Counted from the stretch's first letter, positions 52,728-64,000 are shown. The stretch: 64,000 nucleotides of DNA from Corticium candelabrum (GCF_963422355.1 NC_085096.1:5554555-5618554), one strand, 5' to 3'. A program made the numbers and translations. The notes: generated from the sequence alone by a model not told the origin.

Positions 52728-55700
52728 CTAGCTCCGCGTTCGTATACCTAGGAGCAATGCTGATGTTTTGACATACAACAATATCAGGGTGACAAAGACT
52801 TGCAGGCTGCTTTGTATTCTCACAAGAATGGGCCGTCGTGACAAGGTATCAGCATCCGTGTGCTCCACCCCGCTCTTGTAGCGGACTTTGAAGTCGTATC
52901 GGCTCAGTTCATTCACCCAGCGGGCAAGACGGCCTTTTGGTTCTTTGAGAGATCGCAGAAACGTCAATGGCTGATGTTCCGCGATAACTAGAAATGAACG
53001 TTCATAGAGGTACGGCCGGAAATGAGCAATGCTTCAAACGATTGCCAGGGCTTCTTTTTCAATGGCTGGATAGTTGGTTTCTGCAGAGTTTAGTTGACGG
53101 CTAGCGTAATATAAGCAAGATAGCGTTTAGCTCCGTTTTGGACTTAACATAAGATGGCACCAACTGCGAAATCGCTAGCGTCCGTTTTCAGCCGAAAAGG
53201 TAATGTAAAGTTGGGATAGGTGAGAACTGGAGCTTGACAAAGAAGATGTTTCAACTGGGCAAATGCCAATCCTGCTTCTGGCGTCCACTGAAAAGTCACC
53301 TCTTTTCGTGTTAGTTTGTTGAGTGGACTAGCAACATGTATGAGCGAAATTGTCGATAAAACGTCGAGAATAACTGGCAATGCCGAGAAACGCCTTGACC
53401 TCTTTAACGGTGTTGGGTGTTGGCCAGTTGAGAACTTTGCCAACATTGACGGATCAGTCAAAATACCACGCTTCGAAACTTGATGTCCAAGATAATTACC
53501 TTGCGTTTTCGCAAAATGGCATTTAATGGGAGAGCGCTTCAGGCCAGCTTGTCTGAAACGGTCTAAAACCAGTTGGAGTCGAACGAGATGCTGCTCAAAG
53601 GTGCTAGAGAATATGATAATATTATCTAAGTACATCAGACACGTGTCCCAGGTTAGTCCTCGCAGCACTAGTTCCATGAGGCGTTGGAATGTAGATGGCG
53701 CATTACATAGACCGAAATGCATAGCTTGAGAATCGTAGTGACCGGAATGTGTAGTGAACTCAGTTTTAGGCTGAGATTCGGCGTCTAATTCGATTTGCCA
53801 ATAACCACTGGCGAGATCTAACGTCGAGAAAAACTGCGCACCGCCGAGAGCTGCCAATGTATCATCTACTCGTGGTATAGGGTATGCGTCTTTTACGGTT
53901 ACATCGTTGAGACGGTGAAAGTCAATGCAAAACCGAAAACTTCCATCCTTTTTGGGTACCAAAAGGACCGGTGACGACCATGGGCTAGAACTTGGTTTGA
54001 TGATATCGTTTTCTAGCATGCTCTGTACTTGGTGTTCAGCTTCCTGACGAAGACTAAATGGTTGTCAATACGGTCGTTGTCGCAGGGGATGATTGTCGCC
54101 TGTGACAATATGATGGCGGGTTACGTTGGTACGTATAATGTCGGATAGTCCTGTAGAGAATAGGTCGAAATATCGTTCCAACAAATTTTGAAGAGCTGTC
54201 CGTTGGGCTGACGTCAGCTCACTTTGTGACCAGTCGAACTGACTCTAGTCGATAACCTTGCGCGTAGAACAAACTGCTGTCGTATTCGATACTGAGCAGT
54301 CCGTAGTTTTTGAAGACTGTAGAGTTGTAACGCCACTGAGATCGGCGTCGACGCAAACGTGGTTTAATGTCTTCCCACAATACAGCTTGACGGTGCCGGC
54401 CACGTTCAAAATGCGGACAGGTATTTTAACCAAACGACCATTAACTATGTTCGGAGCTGCAAGTAACCCTAACTTTTCTCCAAGTTTGTGGTCATGCTCG
54501 AACAAGCAGTCGTTACTGTCGCATATTACCTCTTCGTGTTCTCCAATCAAAGCTTCTAGTACAATCACTTCTCGCTGGTTCGGCGTAAGGGTAATACCGT
54601 CTAGTAAGGCGACGCGGCAACCTTGTGTTCGAGATGTACTTCTAGTCTGTCCTTGAATCGGTATGAAACGGCCTTGCCAATGTAAACTGTGCTCACTAAA
54701 CAGTACATCAATTGCATTCTGTGTCAAGAAGTCAACCCCTAGTATCACACCTACAGACACGTTAGCAACAAAAAAATCGGTGTTGGTTTCTAATCATCCA
54801 AGCTTCACGGGTAAACGGACCTCTCCCGTTACAGGCAGATGCTCACCATTAGCCACTTCCAGAGTTAAAGGCGATGAAGTCAACGACAGGGTGGTGGCGA
54901 AGGACTCGGGTAGAATAGAAACACCTGCTTCTGTATCCACTAAGCAGAGTTCTTGCTGTCCGGCAATTCTAGCCTCTACATACACCACGTGACTATCAGT
55001 TGACGTGTTTGTTCCTACTACTGCAATTGGCGGTTGTCTATTACAATCAACATGGACACCAGAATACTGTGGTCGTGGTGTATTTCATTTGCTACGTTTA
55101 CTATCTGCTACAGCCTTAAAGAAGGGCACTGCGATTGGTAGTGAGCAATCCCCCCACATCTCCAGCACTCTACAGTCCTACGATGTCCGCCCTTTGCCTT
55201 CGTTGCCTTGCTGCCCTCGTCCTCTGGTTGCGCGGTAGTCGCGAGGCTTGTCCCCACAGACTTCTTGCAAGGCGACGGTCATTTCTTTCATCGTCGTGAC
55301 TAGCTGTTCGTGAAAACTGACTCCTGGAATTGCTGAGGACGACTTCACTGCCTATTCCTCCCTACAACGTTTGGCTTCCGACCTATTGATTGCTTCTAAT
55401 TTGAGGGCGGCCTTGACTACATCGTCCAACGACTTTGGCTTTGCATGACGATCGCTTATGCCGAAGTCATCCTCAGTCAGGCCATCGATGAGTTGATTGC
55501 GCGACAGCAGATCTCTTTGTGCAGGCGCCATTTTTGGAAAAGCACGGAAAGCCAATGTGCGAAGTGCCAAGAAGTCGCTCGTCGTCCCTTTTGGTTTTTG
55601 CCTTAAACTCCGTGCGATAAAGCTCCGATTGGTCCAGAGGTTCAAGATGAGAGGTTAGAGCCGATTTCAAAGAATCATACAAAGATTCCTCCTTGGCAGT

Positions 55701-55941
55701 AAGTGATCTGTAGAGTTCACGCAGGTATAGCCCTTTAGCTATAGAGCAAGATATTGTCGCCGTTGTGTATCGTCCCACTCGTTCACCTCCGCGTGCAGCT
55801 TAAAGTCGTCTAGCCAATCATGCCGTCGCAGATCGGGGTCGCTTGTAAAACGATCCGGCAGCACCGCTGGGCGTTGTTTGGCCGAAACTGTGCTGCTGTT
55901 TGCTTGAGATGGAGATCACTTCGACGTGCTCGTTGCTCATC
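52728..55941 (-). pseudogene. Gypsy gag-pol-like remnant with altered active-site motifs
   Basis: Gag-like frames lie at 55778-55352 (RDLLSRNQLIDGLTEDDFGI). Protease-like text at 54988-54794 has LVDTEAGVSILPE, where Glu replaces the Gly of the DTG motif. 54760-54245 has GVILGVDFLTQN. RT at 54019-53144 has FCIDFHRLNDVT, STLDLASGYWQI and MYLDNIIIFS, where Asn replaces the second Asp of the Y-x-D-D box. The RNase H tail at 52967-52728 has GVEHTDADTLSRRP. Frame changes separate the blocks. It is more decayed than the plus-strand Gypsy element to its right and belongs to a different family. Confidence 0.75.
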
Positions 55942-56059
55942 CCACGTCTGTCACCAGTGTAATGAGCATAGCGTTAAAGAGTAACTGTTAGAGCAACGTT
56001 CACTGCTAGAACGACAAAACTGCGCATGCCCAACACCCGCTGTTACATCATGCACTACA
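52728..56059 (-). mobile_element. Second Gypsy-type retrotransposon, 3'-truncated
   Basis: A short LTR of about 102 bp (plus-strand 55958-56059, tgta...taca termini) is followed on the minus strand by a primer-binding-like tggtgacagacgtggg and a gag start (ATGAGCAACGAG, 55939). Gag, protease, RT and part of RNase H follow to 52728. Integrase and the second LTR are absent. The left truncation abuts a ubiquitin-like exon remnant at 52.5 kb. Confidence 0.7.
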
Positions 56060-56087
56060 CAAAGTCAACGCGAACAGAGAGCAGTGT

Positions 56088-56674
56088 GAAATGGCTGGAT
56101 GTGCACAGCTTGGAACTGCATTGAATACGAATCAAATGTGTTTCAAATTTAATCACATATTACAGGTAATCCACTCTTTCATCTTGGCTAGGCAAGAAAT
56201 TTTGTCAGTTTATTTGGTGTTATCTCTTTGTCCATTGCCATTAGTTGCAATTCTGGCTCAGGCATGATTGCGTGGTTTGCTGTGTTGGTCATGTTTTTGT
56301 TGGTGTTTATTCAAAGTGGATTGGGATATAGTGGGGAGGGGTGGATAGCTAGTAAAAGATTTGTTTATTTATATTGAAGCTTCAATGTTTTGTAAAAGAT
56401 TATTATTAGTAAAAGTGACAAGAAATATGAAGAAAGTATGTGGAAAGAAAGTGTTATCGTTTTTGATCAGACATTGCCTGCTTAGTCAGCAACTCCTGCA
56501 TGTTTTGTTGTCACATAGTATAGTTAGAAGTAATAGGAAATATATAAAATAATATTATGTGGCTTATTCTGGATAGCAAGTCGACGACTGAAATACTGCA
56601 AATCCAAATCAGTGCTGAAGAAGGCATCCCAAAAAATGTTACAAAACAGCGTGCCAATGACCAGCAAGGTATTT
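56088..56674 (+). repeat. Inverted duplicate of TPR-Death intron 9/exon 10 region
   Basis: Read on the plus strand this stretch matches the reverse complement of 26312-26900, including aatggctggatgtgca, taatccactctttcatcttg, gtggattgggatata and ggaaatatataaa blocks. Identity looks around 85-90 percent by eye over roughly 590 bp. It shows that a further TPR-gene piece lies in opposite orientation about 30 kb away. Confidence 0.75.
56577..56668 (+). pseudogene. Inverted copy of the TPR-Death linker exon (exon 10 homolog)
   Basis: Bordered by ggatag on the left and gtattt on the right, these 92 bp read SRRLKYCKSKSVLKKASQKM in the phase used by exon 10 of the TPR-Death gene (RKNLSLCKEKQAAVAKQ). 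The upstream intron is also conserved. It lies 75 bp before the ubiquitin-like exon remnant. It is 20 bp longer than exon 10 and ends in phase 0 instead of 1, so it is altered or belongs to a paralog with a different downstream exon. Confidence 0.5.
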
Positions 56675-56903
56675 AGCTACTCAATTTATTTCATCTAAAT
56701 TGCTTGATTTTCTATGACATCACAACTGTTGCTTTACTTTTAGCGTTTGAGAGTCAATGGCTCAAGTTAGTAGCCAAGTCGGCAACTAAGTCAATTGGAT
56801 AGCCGGCTAACGGATACAAGTTTCTTTGTTGTGTCTCTTGTGTTCAATTACATTTATTCTTACCAATCTTTGAGTCCTATGCTACAATTGGCGCTGCGAA
56901 CAG

Positions 56904-57694
56904 ATGGCTACGAAACCGGTTCTTGGATTTAAGGATTTTGAAAGACTTGCCAGGTCAATTGGTACGTTCAAGGAAGACGCGAGTCAGGATTCGTGTCGGT
57001 GTTTCAAGAGTTGGAATACCAATTCGTTCAAGTTCTACCTAGACTTAGCTGTTACAGATTACAATATCACGGAAGACACTCACAGAAGTTTATTTCTGAA
57101 ATGTCTAGATGAAGGTATACGTATGCGTCTGGAGAACGCGGTACTGCCAAGGGAAATCACAGACTTCAACGTCGAACAACTTATTGAGAAGACTCAGATG
57201 TTCTTCCAGCGTAAGTGCAATGCAATTGTAGAACGAGTGAAATTACATCGGCGAATTCAACGGGAAGAAGAGGCTGTACAGGAGTACGCCGAAGGATTGA
57301 AACGAATCGCACGAATTGTTTATTCAAGGCAGGAGAATACGAAGACAGATTGAGAGACATTTTTGTGGCAGGGCTTAAAGATGACTCTATTCTACAAAAG
57401 ATGTATGAGAAAGAAGACTTACCGACGCAACCATTGGATAGAGTGATTCTCCTAGCTAAGACGTTGGAAGGAGCAAGAGATAGTGTTATGGCAACACGTG
57501 GGGCAACGACAGAATCGCAAGGAAAAGTTTGTTATCTACAAGAAAGAAAATATGTGAAGGGAGGCAAACCTTACAATAAACGTCACCAGGCCGAACGAGG
57601 GTTTGTCTGTTTCCAATGCGGAGAAGAAGGACACTACCAATGGCAATGTACGAAGAAGACGGCGAACAACCAAGACAAATCTATTGGGATTTAG
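56904..57694 (+). pseudogene. Gypsy gag-like region with zinc knuckle, frameshifted
   Basis: The ATG at 56904 opens MATKPVLGFKDFERLARSIG; this frame stops at 57353. The text continues one base out of register with LRDIFVAGLKDDSILQKMYE and reaches the nucleic-acid-binding knuckle CFQCGEEGHYQWQC (CX2CX4HX4C) before the stop at 57694. It lies right after the primer-binding site. The single frameshift near 57350 breaks the nucleocapsid part from the capsid part. Confidence 0.75.
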
Positions 57695-57887
57695 GCGTAG
57701 CAAAGTTGCTAAACCAGGAGATGTAATTCGGAGAACAAAAAAGGTACAACAAGCTCGAAACTCCCAGAAGGTAGACTTAGAAGGAAGCTCGTCTCAGGAG
57801 GATGAAGAATCAAGTTATTGCATTGACTCTGTCACAAAGAATGTTTACTGTGCATAAACTGTTCGTGATACATTAAGGAAACTTGAG

Positions 57888-60800
57888 GTGAAGGTACGAG
57901 TGGATGACTGTTTCTTAACTTTTAGAGTTGATACAGGAGCGGACGTTTCCTTGATGGATGAGATAGCGTGGAATAAATTGGGACAGCCCAAGTTGAGTAA
58001 GGAGAGGGAGCAGCTACGAAATGCTTCAGGTCGAATCATAAGATTTAAGGGCATGATGTCAGATCAGGTTAGGTTTTGCAACAACCTTGCACCTATTCAA
58101 TTCTACGTGAGACAAAGAAAAGGCTCAAACCCGCTGGGAATGGATTGGGTGAAAAGGTTGGGATGGCGACAGTGTGCATAGACTATCTTTAAAGCCATGG
58201 GAAACCATGGTGGTGTAATGTTGACAGAATCAAGTGAGATTGCAGCACCAGTGGAAAAACTATTACAACAGCTCTCAGAATTATTTACAGATGATCTGGG
58301 TTGCTGCAGTGAGATTGTAGGCATCTCTGTGCGACCAGAGGCGGATTTGAAGGTTTTTCCATTTCGGCGACCTCCTATGCATCTTCGGGCTCAGATCGAG
58401 AAGGAATTGGAAAGGAACGTGAAAACGGTGTATTAGAACCATTTAACATCGCTCTATGTGCTTTTCCAACAGTGAACGTTGTTAAACCGAACGGTGATAT
58501 CAGGATATGCGGTGATTTTAAACCCCTCAATCGGATTATGGTAGTTGATCAATATTCAATCCCTATACCAGCAGAGATGTTTAGTTCCCTAGCTGGGGGT
58601 AAAATGTTCTCCAAGATTGATCTGAAGGATGCTTACAACCAGTTACGGGTGGACGAGGAAAGTCAAAAGTGACTGGTGATTAACACGCACAAACTACTGT
58701 TCAAATATAGACGATTACCGTTTGGAATCAGTTCAGTGCCTGCCATTTTCTAGAGAACAAATAGCCAAAGTCTTGGAAGGCGTGAGAGGACTTTGCATCT
58801 GTATGGATGATATTCTTATCTCAGGAAAAGATGAACAGGAACACATGCAGAATTTGTCCCAAGTATTTCAAAAGTTACAGCAACATGGTTTTCGTATTAG
58901 AAGAGACAAATGCTCGTTTTTTCAACCATTTGTGCAATATTTGGGACACATCATTGACAGCTCAGGAATCAGAGTATCAAATGAAAGAGTTAAGGCAATA
59001 AAATTGATGAAAGCACCTAAAGACCAGTCAGAGTTACGATCATTCTTAGACATGGTTAATTATTTTGGAAAATTCTTTCCACATATTTTTAGCCATACTC
59101 TACCTCTAAATCAACTGCTGAAGAAAGATACAAAATGGAACTGGTCATCCACGCAAGAAAGTGCTTTTCAAAGGGTGAAACAAGAGTTAACATCTCTACC
59201 AATACTGGCAAAATATGATATGTCTCTTTCCGTGCGACTAGCCTGTGACGCAAGCGAAAAGGGCTTAGGAGTATGTTTGTTCCAAGTGACAGAAGGGAAA
59301 GAGCATCCAGTGGCGTACGCGTCAAAGTCTTTGACAAAGCTCAACGAAATTATTCTCAGATAGAATTGGAGACGTTATCCATAATATTTGGGACTAGAAA
59401 ACTTCGACATTTTCTACTGGGTAGAAAATTTGTTTTCAGAACTGACCATCGGCCATTACTGACAGTTTTTGATCCTACCAAACTGACAAATCCTACCCGA
59501 ACAAGTGGGCGCCTTGCTCGCTGGGCACTCCAGTTATCACAGTATGACTATGAAATTCAATACCGGCGATCAGTTGAACATGGGAATGCAGACTGTCTAT
59601 CCCGTCTCCCAGTTGGACATAACGAGGATTTTGAACAGACAAATGAATACGAAGATCAGTCAGAAAGATATATAGCCGCAATGGAATCTCCATTCATCAA
59701 AGATTGACCAATTCTTTTTGATTAACTACAAAGATATACAAAGCAGGATCGCACTCTTCAACAAGTTATCAAATTTATCGATGACGGCTGGCCTACAACA
59801 GTTAAGACCAAAGCTCTTTTGGATTTTGTTGCATGCCAGCATCAGTTGTCAGTGTGTGACGAATGCATACTAAAACATGCAGAAGAGCCTAGAATAGTGG
59901 TTTCAAAGGCAATAAGGGAACAGTTACTATCAGAATTGCACAAAGCACACGTTGGTATGGAGAGGATAAAGAAACTTGCACGGAGGTTCATATGATGGCC
60001 AGGTATCGACAGAGATATAGAGAGTATGGCCCGAAATTGTGAAAATTGTGCTGTGCATGCTGATAGACCACCAGTAGTACCCTTACATCCATGGGAGTTT
60101 TCTGAGTGCCCTTGGGCCAAAATTCACATTGATTTTGGCGGACCATTTTGCAAAAAATGTGGGGGTTTTTGTGGTCGATCCTTTCTCAAAATGGCCTGAG
60201 ATAATACAGCTACGTGAGGGAGCGACTTCAGCGAGCCAAACCATTACTCGACTTCGTCGCATCTTCGCAAGGTTTGGTATTCCAAAGCAAATCATGTCAG
60301 ATAATGGGCCCCAATTCGTGTCGTCAGATTTCAGAACTTTCTGTAAGAAACAGGGTACTCGTCATACCTTAGTACCTCCCTACCATCCCCAAAGCAACAG
60401 GTAAGCGGAACGTTTTGTTAAAATGTTGAAAGGGGCAAACAAGAAAAGGCATGGAGAGCGAAAAGGCAAGTTTGGAAGAGGTAGTGACAGATTTTTTGTC
60501 AGTCTACAGAAATACCAGCCATAGCACTACAATTGTTTCTCCAGCAAGGCTCCTGATGAATAGGGATCTGCGATGTCAACTGGATTTACTAAAGCCGCCA
60601 CAAAAGTCCTCAGTGTTGACCAAGACTGTAAAGGAAACGGTGAAAAAGGCTCAGGCAAAACAAACGAGAGGTCACGACCAAACAGCGAATGAAAGAAATG
60701 CAATTAGACCATATGATATGGTGTTGGTACGTCACGCAAAGATGCCAAAGTGGAGAAACGCTAGAGTAGTACAAGTTTTGAAGGAGAGGTATTATACAGT

Positions 60801-61050
60801 ACAGTATACAGACACGGGAGTAAGACAAAAGGTTCACGTGGATCACTTGAGACTGCACCCACGGTCAAATCAACTACCAACCCAGCAGATAGTACAAAAT
60901 GAACCAGATATAGAGCCTAGAGACGTCACAGGTAGCAATAGAGACAACAAACGAGAGGATCAATTTAGCAGTGACACAGAGTCTGAGTCCTTAGACGATG
61001 GTACTGAAGACGAGTCGAGTGCGCCTGAAGTTGCCACAGGAGTAGAGTAG
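57888..61050 (+). pseudogene. Gypsy pol-like region: protease, RT, RNase H, integrase (broken)
   Basis: Pieces in order: retropepsin with FRVDTGADVSLMD (57888-58181); RT N-terminal part with ICGDFKPLNR and FSKIDLKDAYNQL (to 58672, ended by a stop); RT palm with CICMDDILISG (58722 on; C replaces the usual Y of the Y-x-D-D box); RNase H with RLACDASEKGLGV and FRTDHRPLL (to 59707); integrase with an H-x-C-type zinc region around 59940-60060, SKWPEIIQL and IMSDNGPQFVSSDF (to 60404); and a C-terminal domain (60451-61050, RPYDMVLVRHAKMPKWRNAR). Several frameshifts and stops between the pieces mean it cannot be expressed as one polyprotein. Confidence 0.8.
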
Positions 61051-61318
61051 CCAAGAAGGAGTCAGCGTACTACAAAGGCAATACCACCTACAAGATATGG
61101 AGAGTGGACAGTGTAGAGAGGCTGTAAAACTGATATAATCGTGGTGCTGTAAATTTTGTGTTTTGCGTAGAAAGGAGGGAGATGATGTGGCATCCGGGAT
61201 TTCATAGGCGGGGCAGCTCAGCCATTTGAATAGCCGGCTAACGGATACATGTTTCCTTCGTTGTGTCTCTCGTGTTCAATTACACTTATTCTTACCAATC
61301 TTTGAGTCCTACGCTACA

Positions 61319-61990
61319 GTCACTAAATGGTAAAGAAGTGCCATTGAAGGCAAAAGCATCTGATACTATTGCCACACTGAAGAAGCAATTTGGTAGCAAG
61401 GGCGATTCTTCATCCATGGACCAACTACTCGTTTTGAATGGAAAAAAATTGCGTGATTAACAAACATTGTCTGATGCAGGATTGACAAATGGAATGACAC
61501 CGAGTTGTGTCTCATGTCCAAGTGAGTTAATCTTGTCACTTGAGATAGGTTTAGTGTACAGACTTTAGCTGTGATATTGTTGCAGAGACATGAAACGAGC
61601 ATGGGGTCTGATGTCGGCGAGTTATTTGTGCGAGCTCTAGAGCAAGAATCGATTGAAATGGCTCGAGTCAAGATTGTCATCGTGGGCAAGGACAGAACGG
61701 GGAAGACGTCTTTCAAACGATCCTTGCTCAATGAGAAGTTCCAGGTATGTGAAGCGAGCACACTCGTGGCTAAGACAGAAGTGGCCGTTTGTGAAGCATG
61801 CAAATGGAGTGCTTTGCAGGACAAAGACCAGCAATTTTTAAACAGACAAATAGCTAGAGCAGCGATTCATGCACAGCATGCTTCTAATGTAAACGAGGCA
61901 GGTAGTAAAGGTGCCGACAATGAAGATGAACAATTGCAGACGATCAATTTGGCACAAACACAAGCAAGCCGCGTGAAGCGACTGCGTTGA
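61319..61990 (+). pseudogene. Ubiquitin-like exon plus Roc GTPase exon, interrupted by Gypsy
   Basis: Right after the 3' LTR, 61321-61500 encodes SLNGKEVPLKAKASDTIATL, KKQFGSKG, MDQLLVLNGKKLRD, a TAA, then QTLSDAGLTNGM. This follows the ubiquitin fold (compare the SDTI...L.L.GK.L.D..TLSD pattern). The exon ends before gtgagt at about 61521. The next exon begins after ttgttgcag at about 61586 and carries EMARVKIVIVGKDRTGKTSF, a Roc P-loop, followed by CEACKW-type text and a stop at 61990. The left part of the UBL exon (cgtttgagagtca, 56744-56756) lies across the Gypsy element. The internal stop and a phase mismatch between the two exons argue for a dead or incompletely resolved gene. Confidence 0.6.
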
Positions 61991-62012
61991 GTCAAGATAC
62001 TGCAATCAAGAC

Positions 62013-64000
62013 CAGAGGCGTCGGAAGCAAATTTAAAGTGGTCCGGCCTAACGCGCGCTAGGTGGGCGTGATCATATAACGGTTAACGCACGCTAAACAT
62101 TTCTCTAAAAGCTTGAATACCATACAGAGAACGCAAGATTAATACTTAGTAACTACTAGAACAACATGTGTCAAACCTTACAAGGCTATTTCTGTACGTA
62201 AATCTACATTGAGCCAAAAATGTTTCTTCTGTGTTCTGATTCCCTACAGAAATCATCTATGCATAGTTCTAGATCAAGACTATCACATGCTTCTTTGTGC
62301 ACATGCAACATTAAAAGGTGATTTAACCTTGCCTGTGTCATAGTGCACCGAAGGTATGTTTTAACAATGCGGAGAGCTGAGAACGTTCTTTCACTAGTTG
62401 CATTTGTTGCAGGAGCAACAAGGATCAAGCGTATAAGTTTGACCACCTCAGACAACAGCAGTTGGCCGGGTTTCCCTAGTGACTTAACATAGTCCACAAC
62501 ATCCATCAGGGCTGGTGTGACTGCCGTTTCTCTAAAGTGAGAATACAGTATCAATAGCTGCGTCTGGAGGATATTGCTGTCAAAGTCTGTGCAGTACAAC
62601 TCCTGTATGCTAGACAGGTCATCCGTATAGCTCTCTCCAGTAGCACCCTTCAGAAGTGTGCATTCAAGCTTGCTGTATATCTTATAGTGTGGCTGGTCAA
62701 ATCTGCTTTTGATAGACTGAATTGCCATATCGAAAGCGGAAAAATACATAACCCGGTAATGATCTTCTATACATGTTGCGAAGTGTCCCGAACTTCCTTC
62801 ATCATATCGGCAAGGACGCTTCCTTTTCCGAGGAAGGGAAGGCTCTGCAACATCTTCTTTGCTTTGTTTCTCTATCAACTTTTCCCAGAAATTTGAGAAT
62901 TCAGCTTCTGTACGCATTAGTGCAAGAGATTTGATGGTAAGTTCTGCTAACACTTGACCTTGTGCAGCAGACATCTTCTTGTGCTGAAGAGCTTTGCTCA
63001 GATTGTCAACCAACTTCAAGACTTTTTCTCCTAATGCTACTCCAAAGAGAAAGTCAAATGAAGAAAACTGAGCAGCAACACCAGTACACCGAGCAGACAT
63101 CTCTGGGTCTCGTTTTGCCATATCTGCAAAACTGTCTAAGCCGGATTGGATGACCAAAAAGTTTTGCATAACACTCTGTAGAGAAGCTGCTCGAACGGTC
63201 CATCTCGTAGGGCATAGTGTCCTAAATCCAGGGTCTTGAGGAGCCATCTCAGCTTGAAGTCGCTTGTACTCAGACTTTCTTTTTGCTGAGTACTTGAGAA
63301 GTTTTGACAGTTCAAATGTTGTGTCAAGGGCATATTTGATAGGGATTATGTCTTTGATGGTGTCTTGGCAGGCTAAATTGAGGCTATGACCATAGCAGTG
63401 AGTGAACAATGCTCGTGGTTCATCTTGAGTGAGTTGAGCAGCAACTCCTGATAGACATCCTTTCATCACAGCTGCACCATCATAGCACTGACCACGACAG
63501 TTGGTCAGACTAAGGTTCATACGAACAAGAACATCCCTGATAATTGCTACAATGGACTTAGCATCAGTTGAAGCAGTGATGTGCAGCCCAATAAAATCCT
63601 CATGAGGCTCTAGGTCTTCATCCACCCATCGTAGAACTATTACAACCTGCTCCTGGGTACTTGCGTCAGTGGTTTCGTCTACCATAATGGTGTATGGTGT
63701 GCCTTCAAGTTTGGCTGAGACATCTCGAAGAATTCGAAGTGACATCACCTTCAGCAGCTCATTCTGTATGTCTGCACTTGTGTACTTATTTGTCTTTTTC
63801 TGCAACCAATCGGAGAGATCTGTAGAAAGCTCACAAAAAAGACGAAGGAGCTGTGACAAATTGCTATCAATCTCTTTGGTGAGGGCGGAACCGCGGAGGG
63901 CAATACCTTGACGTGCCAGGAACCTCAGCGCCCTGAGAATGCGAAGGAGGCTGGCCCGGTTTCTCTTTCTGTCTTCAACCAATTGAGTTCTTAGTAGTTC
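62013..64000 (-). mobile_element. hAT transposon, truncated by the right edge
   Basis: The end cagaggcgtcggaagc at 62013 is a classic hAT terminus. Coding sequence runs from 62204 to the window edge on the minus strand. The other terminus and the target duplication lie outside. It follows immediately after the Roc GTPase exon (stop at about 61990). The 62029-62203 stretch is its untranslated flank. Confidence 0.75.
62204..64000 (-). CDS. hAT transposase (ZMYM/DUF4371 type), partial, frame open at the right edge
   Basis: Almost 600 residues without a stop. Seen in order: FLARQGIALRGS (start of the core), TIMVDETTDASTQEQVVIVL (first catalytic Asp region), CRGQCYDGAAVMKGCLSGVA, LFTHCYGHSLNLACQD, the insertion domain, and LILVAPATNATSERTFSALR plus LNHLLMLHVHKE (hATC). 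Catalytic-region residues look conserved. The N-terminal zinc finger would lie beyond the window. It differs clearly from the hAT at 41.4-43.9 kb, so it is a separate family. Confidence 0.85.
   Translation of the reverse strand, partial: ELLRTQLVEDRKRNRASLLRILRALRFLARQGIALRGSALTKEIDSNLSQLLRLFCELSTDLSDWLQKKTNKYTSADIQNELLKVMSLRILRDVSAKLEGTPYTIMVDETTDASTQEQVVIVLRWVDEDLEPHEDFIGLHITASTDAKSIVAIIRDVLVRMNLSLTNCRGQCYDGAAVMKGCLSGVAAQLTQDEPRALFTHCYGHSLNLACQDTIKDIIPIKYALDTTFELSKLLKYSAKRKSEYKRLQAEMAPQDPGFRTLCPTRWTVRAASLQSVMQNFLVIQSGLDSFADMAKRDPEMSARCTGVAAQFSSFDFLFGVALGEKVLKLVDNLSKALQHKKMSAAQGQVLAELTIKSLALMRTEAEFSNFWEKLIEKQSKEDVAEPSLPRKRKRPCRYDEGSSGHFATCIEDHYRVMYFSAFDMAIQSIKSRFDQPHYKIYSKLECTLLKGATGESYTDDLSSIQELYCTDFDSNILQTQLLILYSHFRETAVTPALMDVVDYVKSLGKPGQLLLSEVVKLIRLILVAPATNATSERTFSALRIVKTYLRCTMTQARLNHLLMLHVHKEACDSLDLELCIDDFCRESEHRRNIFGSM

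Larger units (their letters stand above)
56757..61318 (+). mobile_element. Gypsy-type LTR retrotransposon, decayed, inserted in a ubiquitin-like exon
   Basis: The short 3' LTR (about 61185-61318, starting tgtggcatcc, ending ctacgctaca) matches the tail of the left LTR (about 56792-56886, ending ctatgctaca). After the left LTR comes a primer-binding-type attggcgctgcgaac, and a purine tract aaaggagggagatga precedes the right LTR. The outer half of the left LTR is diverged. A gtca repeat flanks (56753-56756 and 61319-61322), a tentative target duplication. The insertion splits a host exon. Confidence 0.75.

Overview
The window reads as nuclear DNA of an invertebrate metazoan. GT-AG introns split short exons, one complete multi-exon gene can be assembled, and the space between exons is filled with hAT, Gypsy and non-LTR elements, tRNA-derived SINEs, MITE-like units and very long CA/GT and CAGA tracts. 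The mix of TPR, Death, Roc-COR, ubiquitin-like, kinase and collagen-type exons would suit a sponge or another early-branching animal, but that placement is an inference with low certainty.

The only gene readable from start to stop lies on the minus strand, 45743 to 25593: twelve exons, every internal junction in phase 1, and a 500-residue product made of about eight TPR-like repeats, a short charged linker and a C-terminal Death-like domain. A paralog on the same strand starts at 11570, keeps its first five coding exons and runs off the left edge. In both genes one exon encodes one 40-43 residue TPR, and the middle TPR exons sit in near-identical units of about 2.07 kb: four in the complete gene, two in the paralog, plus in each gene one unit that has lost its exon. 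This is exon-level amplification of a TPR array.

The two genes belong to a large direct segmental duplication, roughly 1-24.9 kb (copy A) against 31.8-52.4 kb (copy B). In each copy the TPR gene faces a plus-strand SAP-domain gene remnant across a short divergent promoter region. Beyond that come three decayed modules made of a collagen-type Gly-X-Y exon, CA/GT microsatellite, a short conserved ORF, a Q-rich segment and protein-kinase C-lobe remnants on the opposite strand. Copy A also holds a foldback insertion (about 13.8-15.6 kb), two SINEs and a 983-bp perfect (AC)n tract.

Between the copies, just downstream of the Death exon and on its strand, is a Roc-COR fragment (24.5-23.8 kb). Near the right end, an inverted copy of the TPR-Death linker exon and its intron (56.1-56.7 kb) is followed by a ubiquitin-like exon split by a Gypsy element and then a Roc GTPase exon. 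The domains recall innate immune or cell-death signalling proteins; that role is inference.

Mobile elements: an OTU-hAT element with matching ends (1572-6227), a young hAT inside an intron of the complete TPR-Death gene (41276-44133), a hAT truncated by the right edge (62013-64000), an endonuclease-bearing non-LTR element (about 28.76-30.79 kb), and two decayed Gypsy elements (52.7-56.06 kb minus; 56.76-61.32 kb plus).
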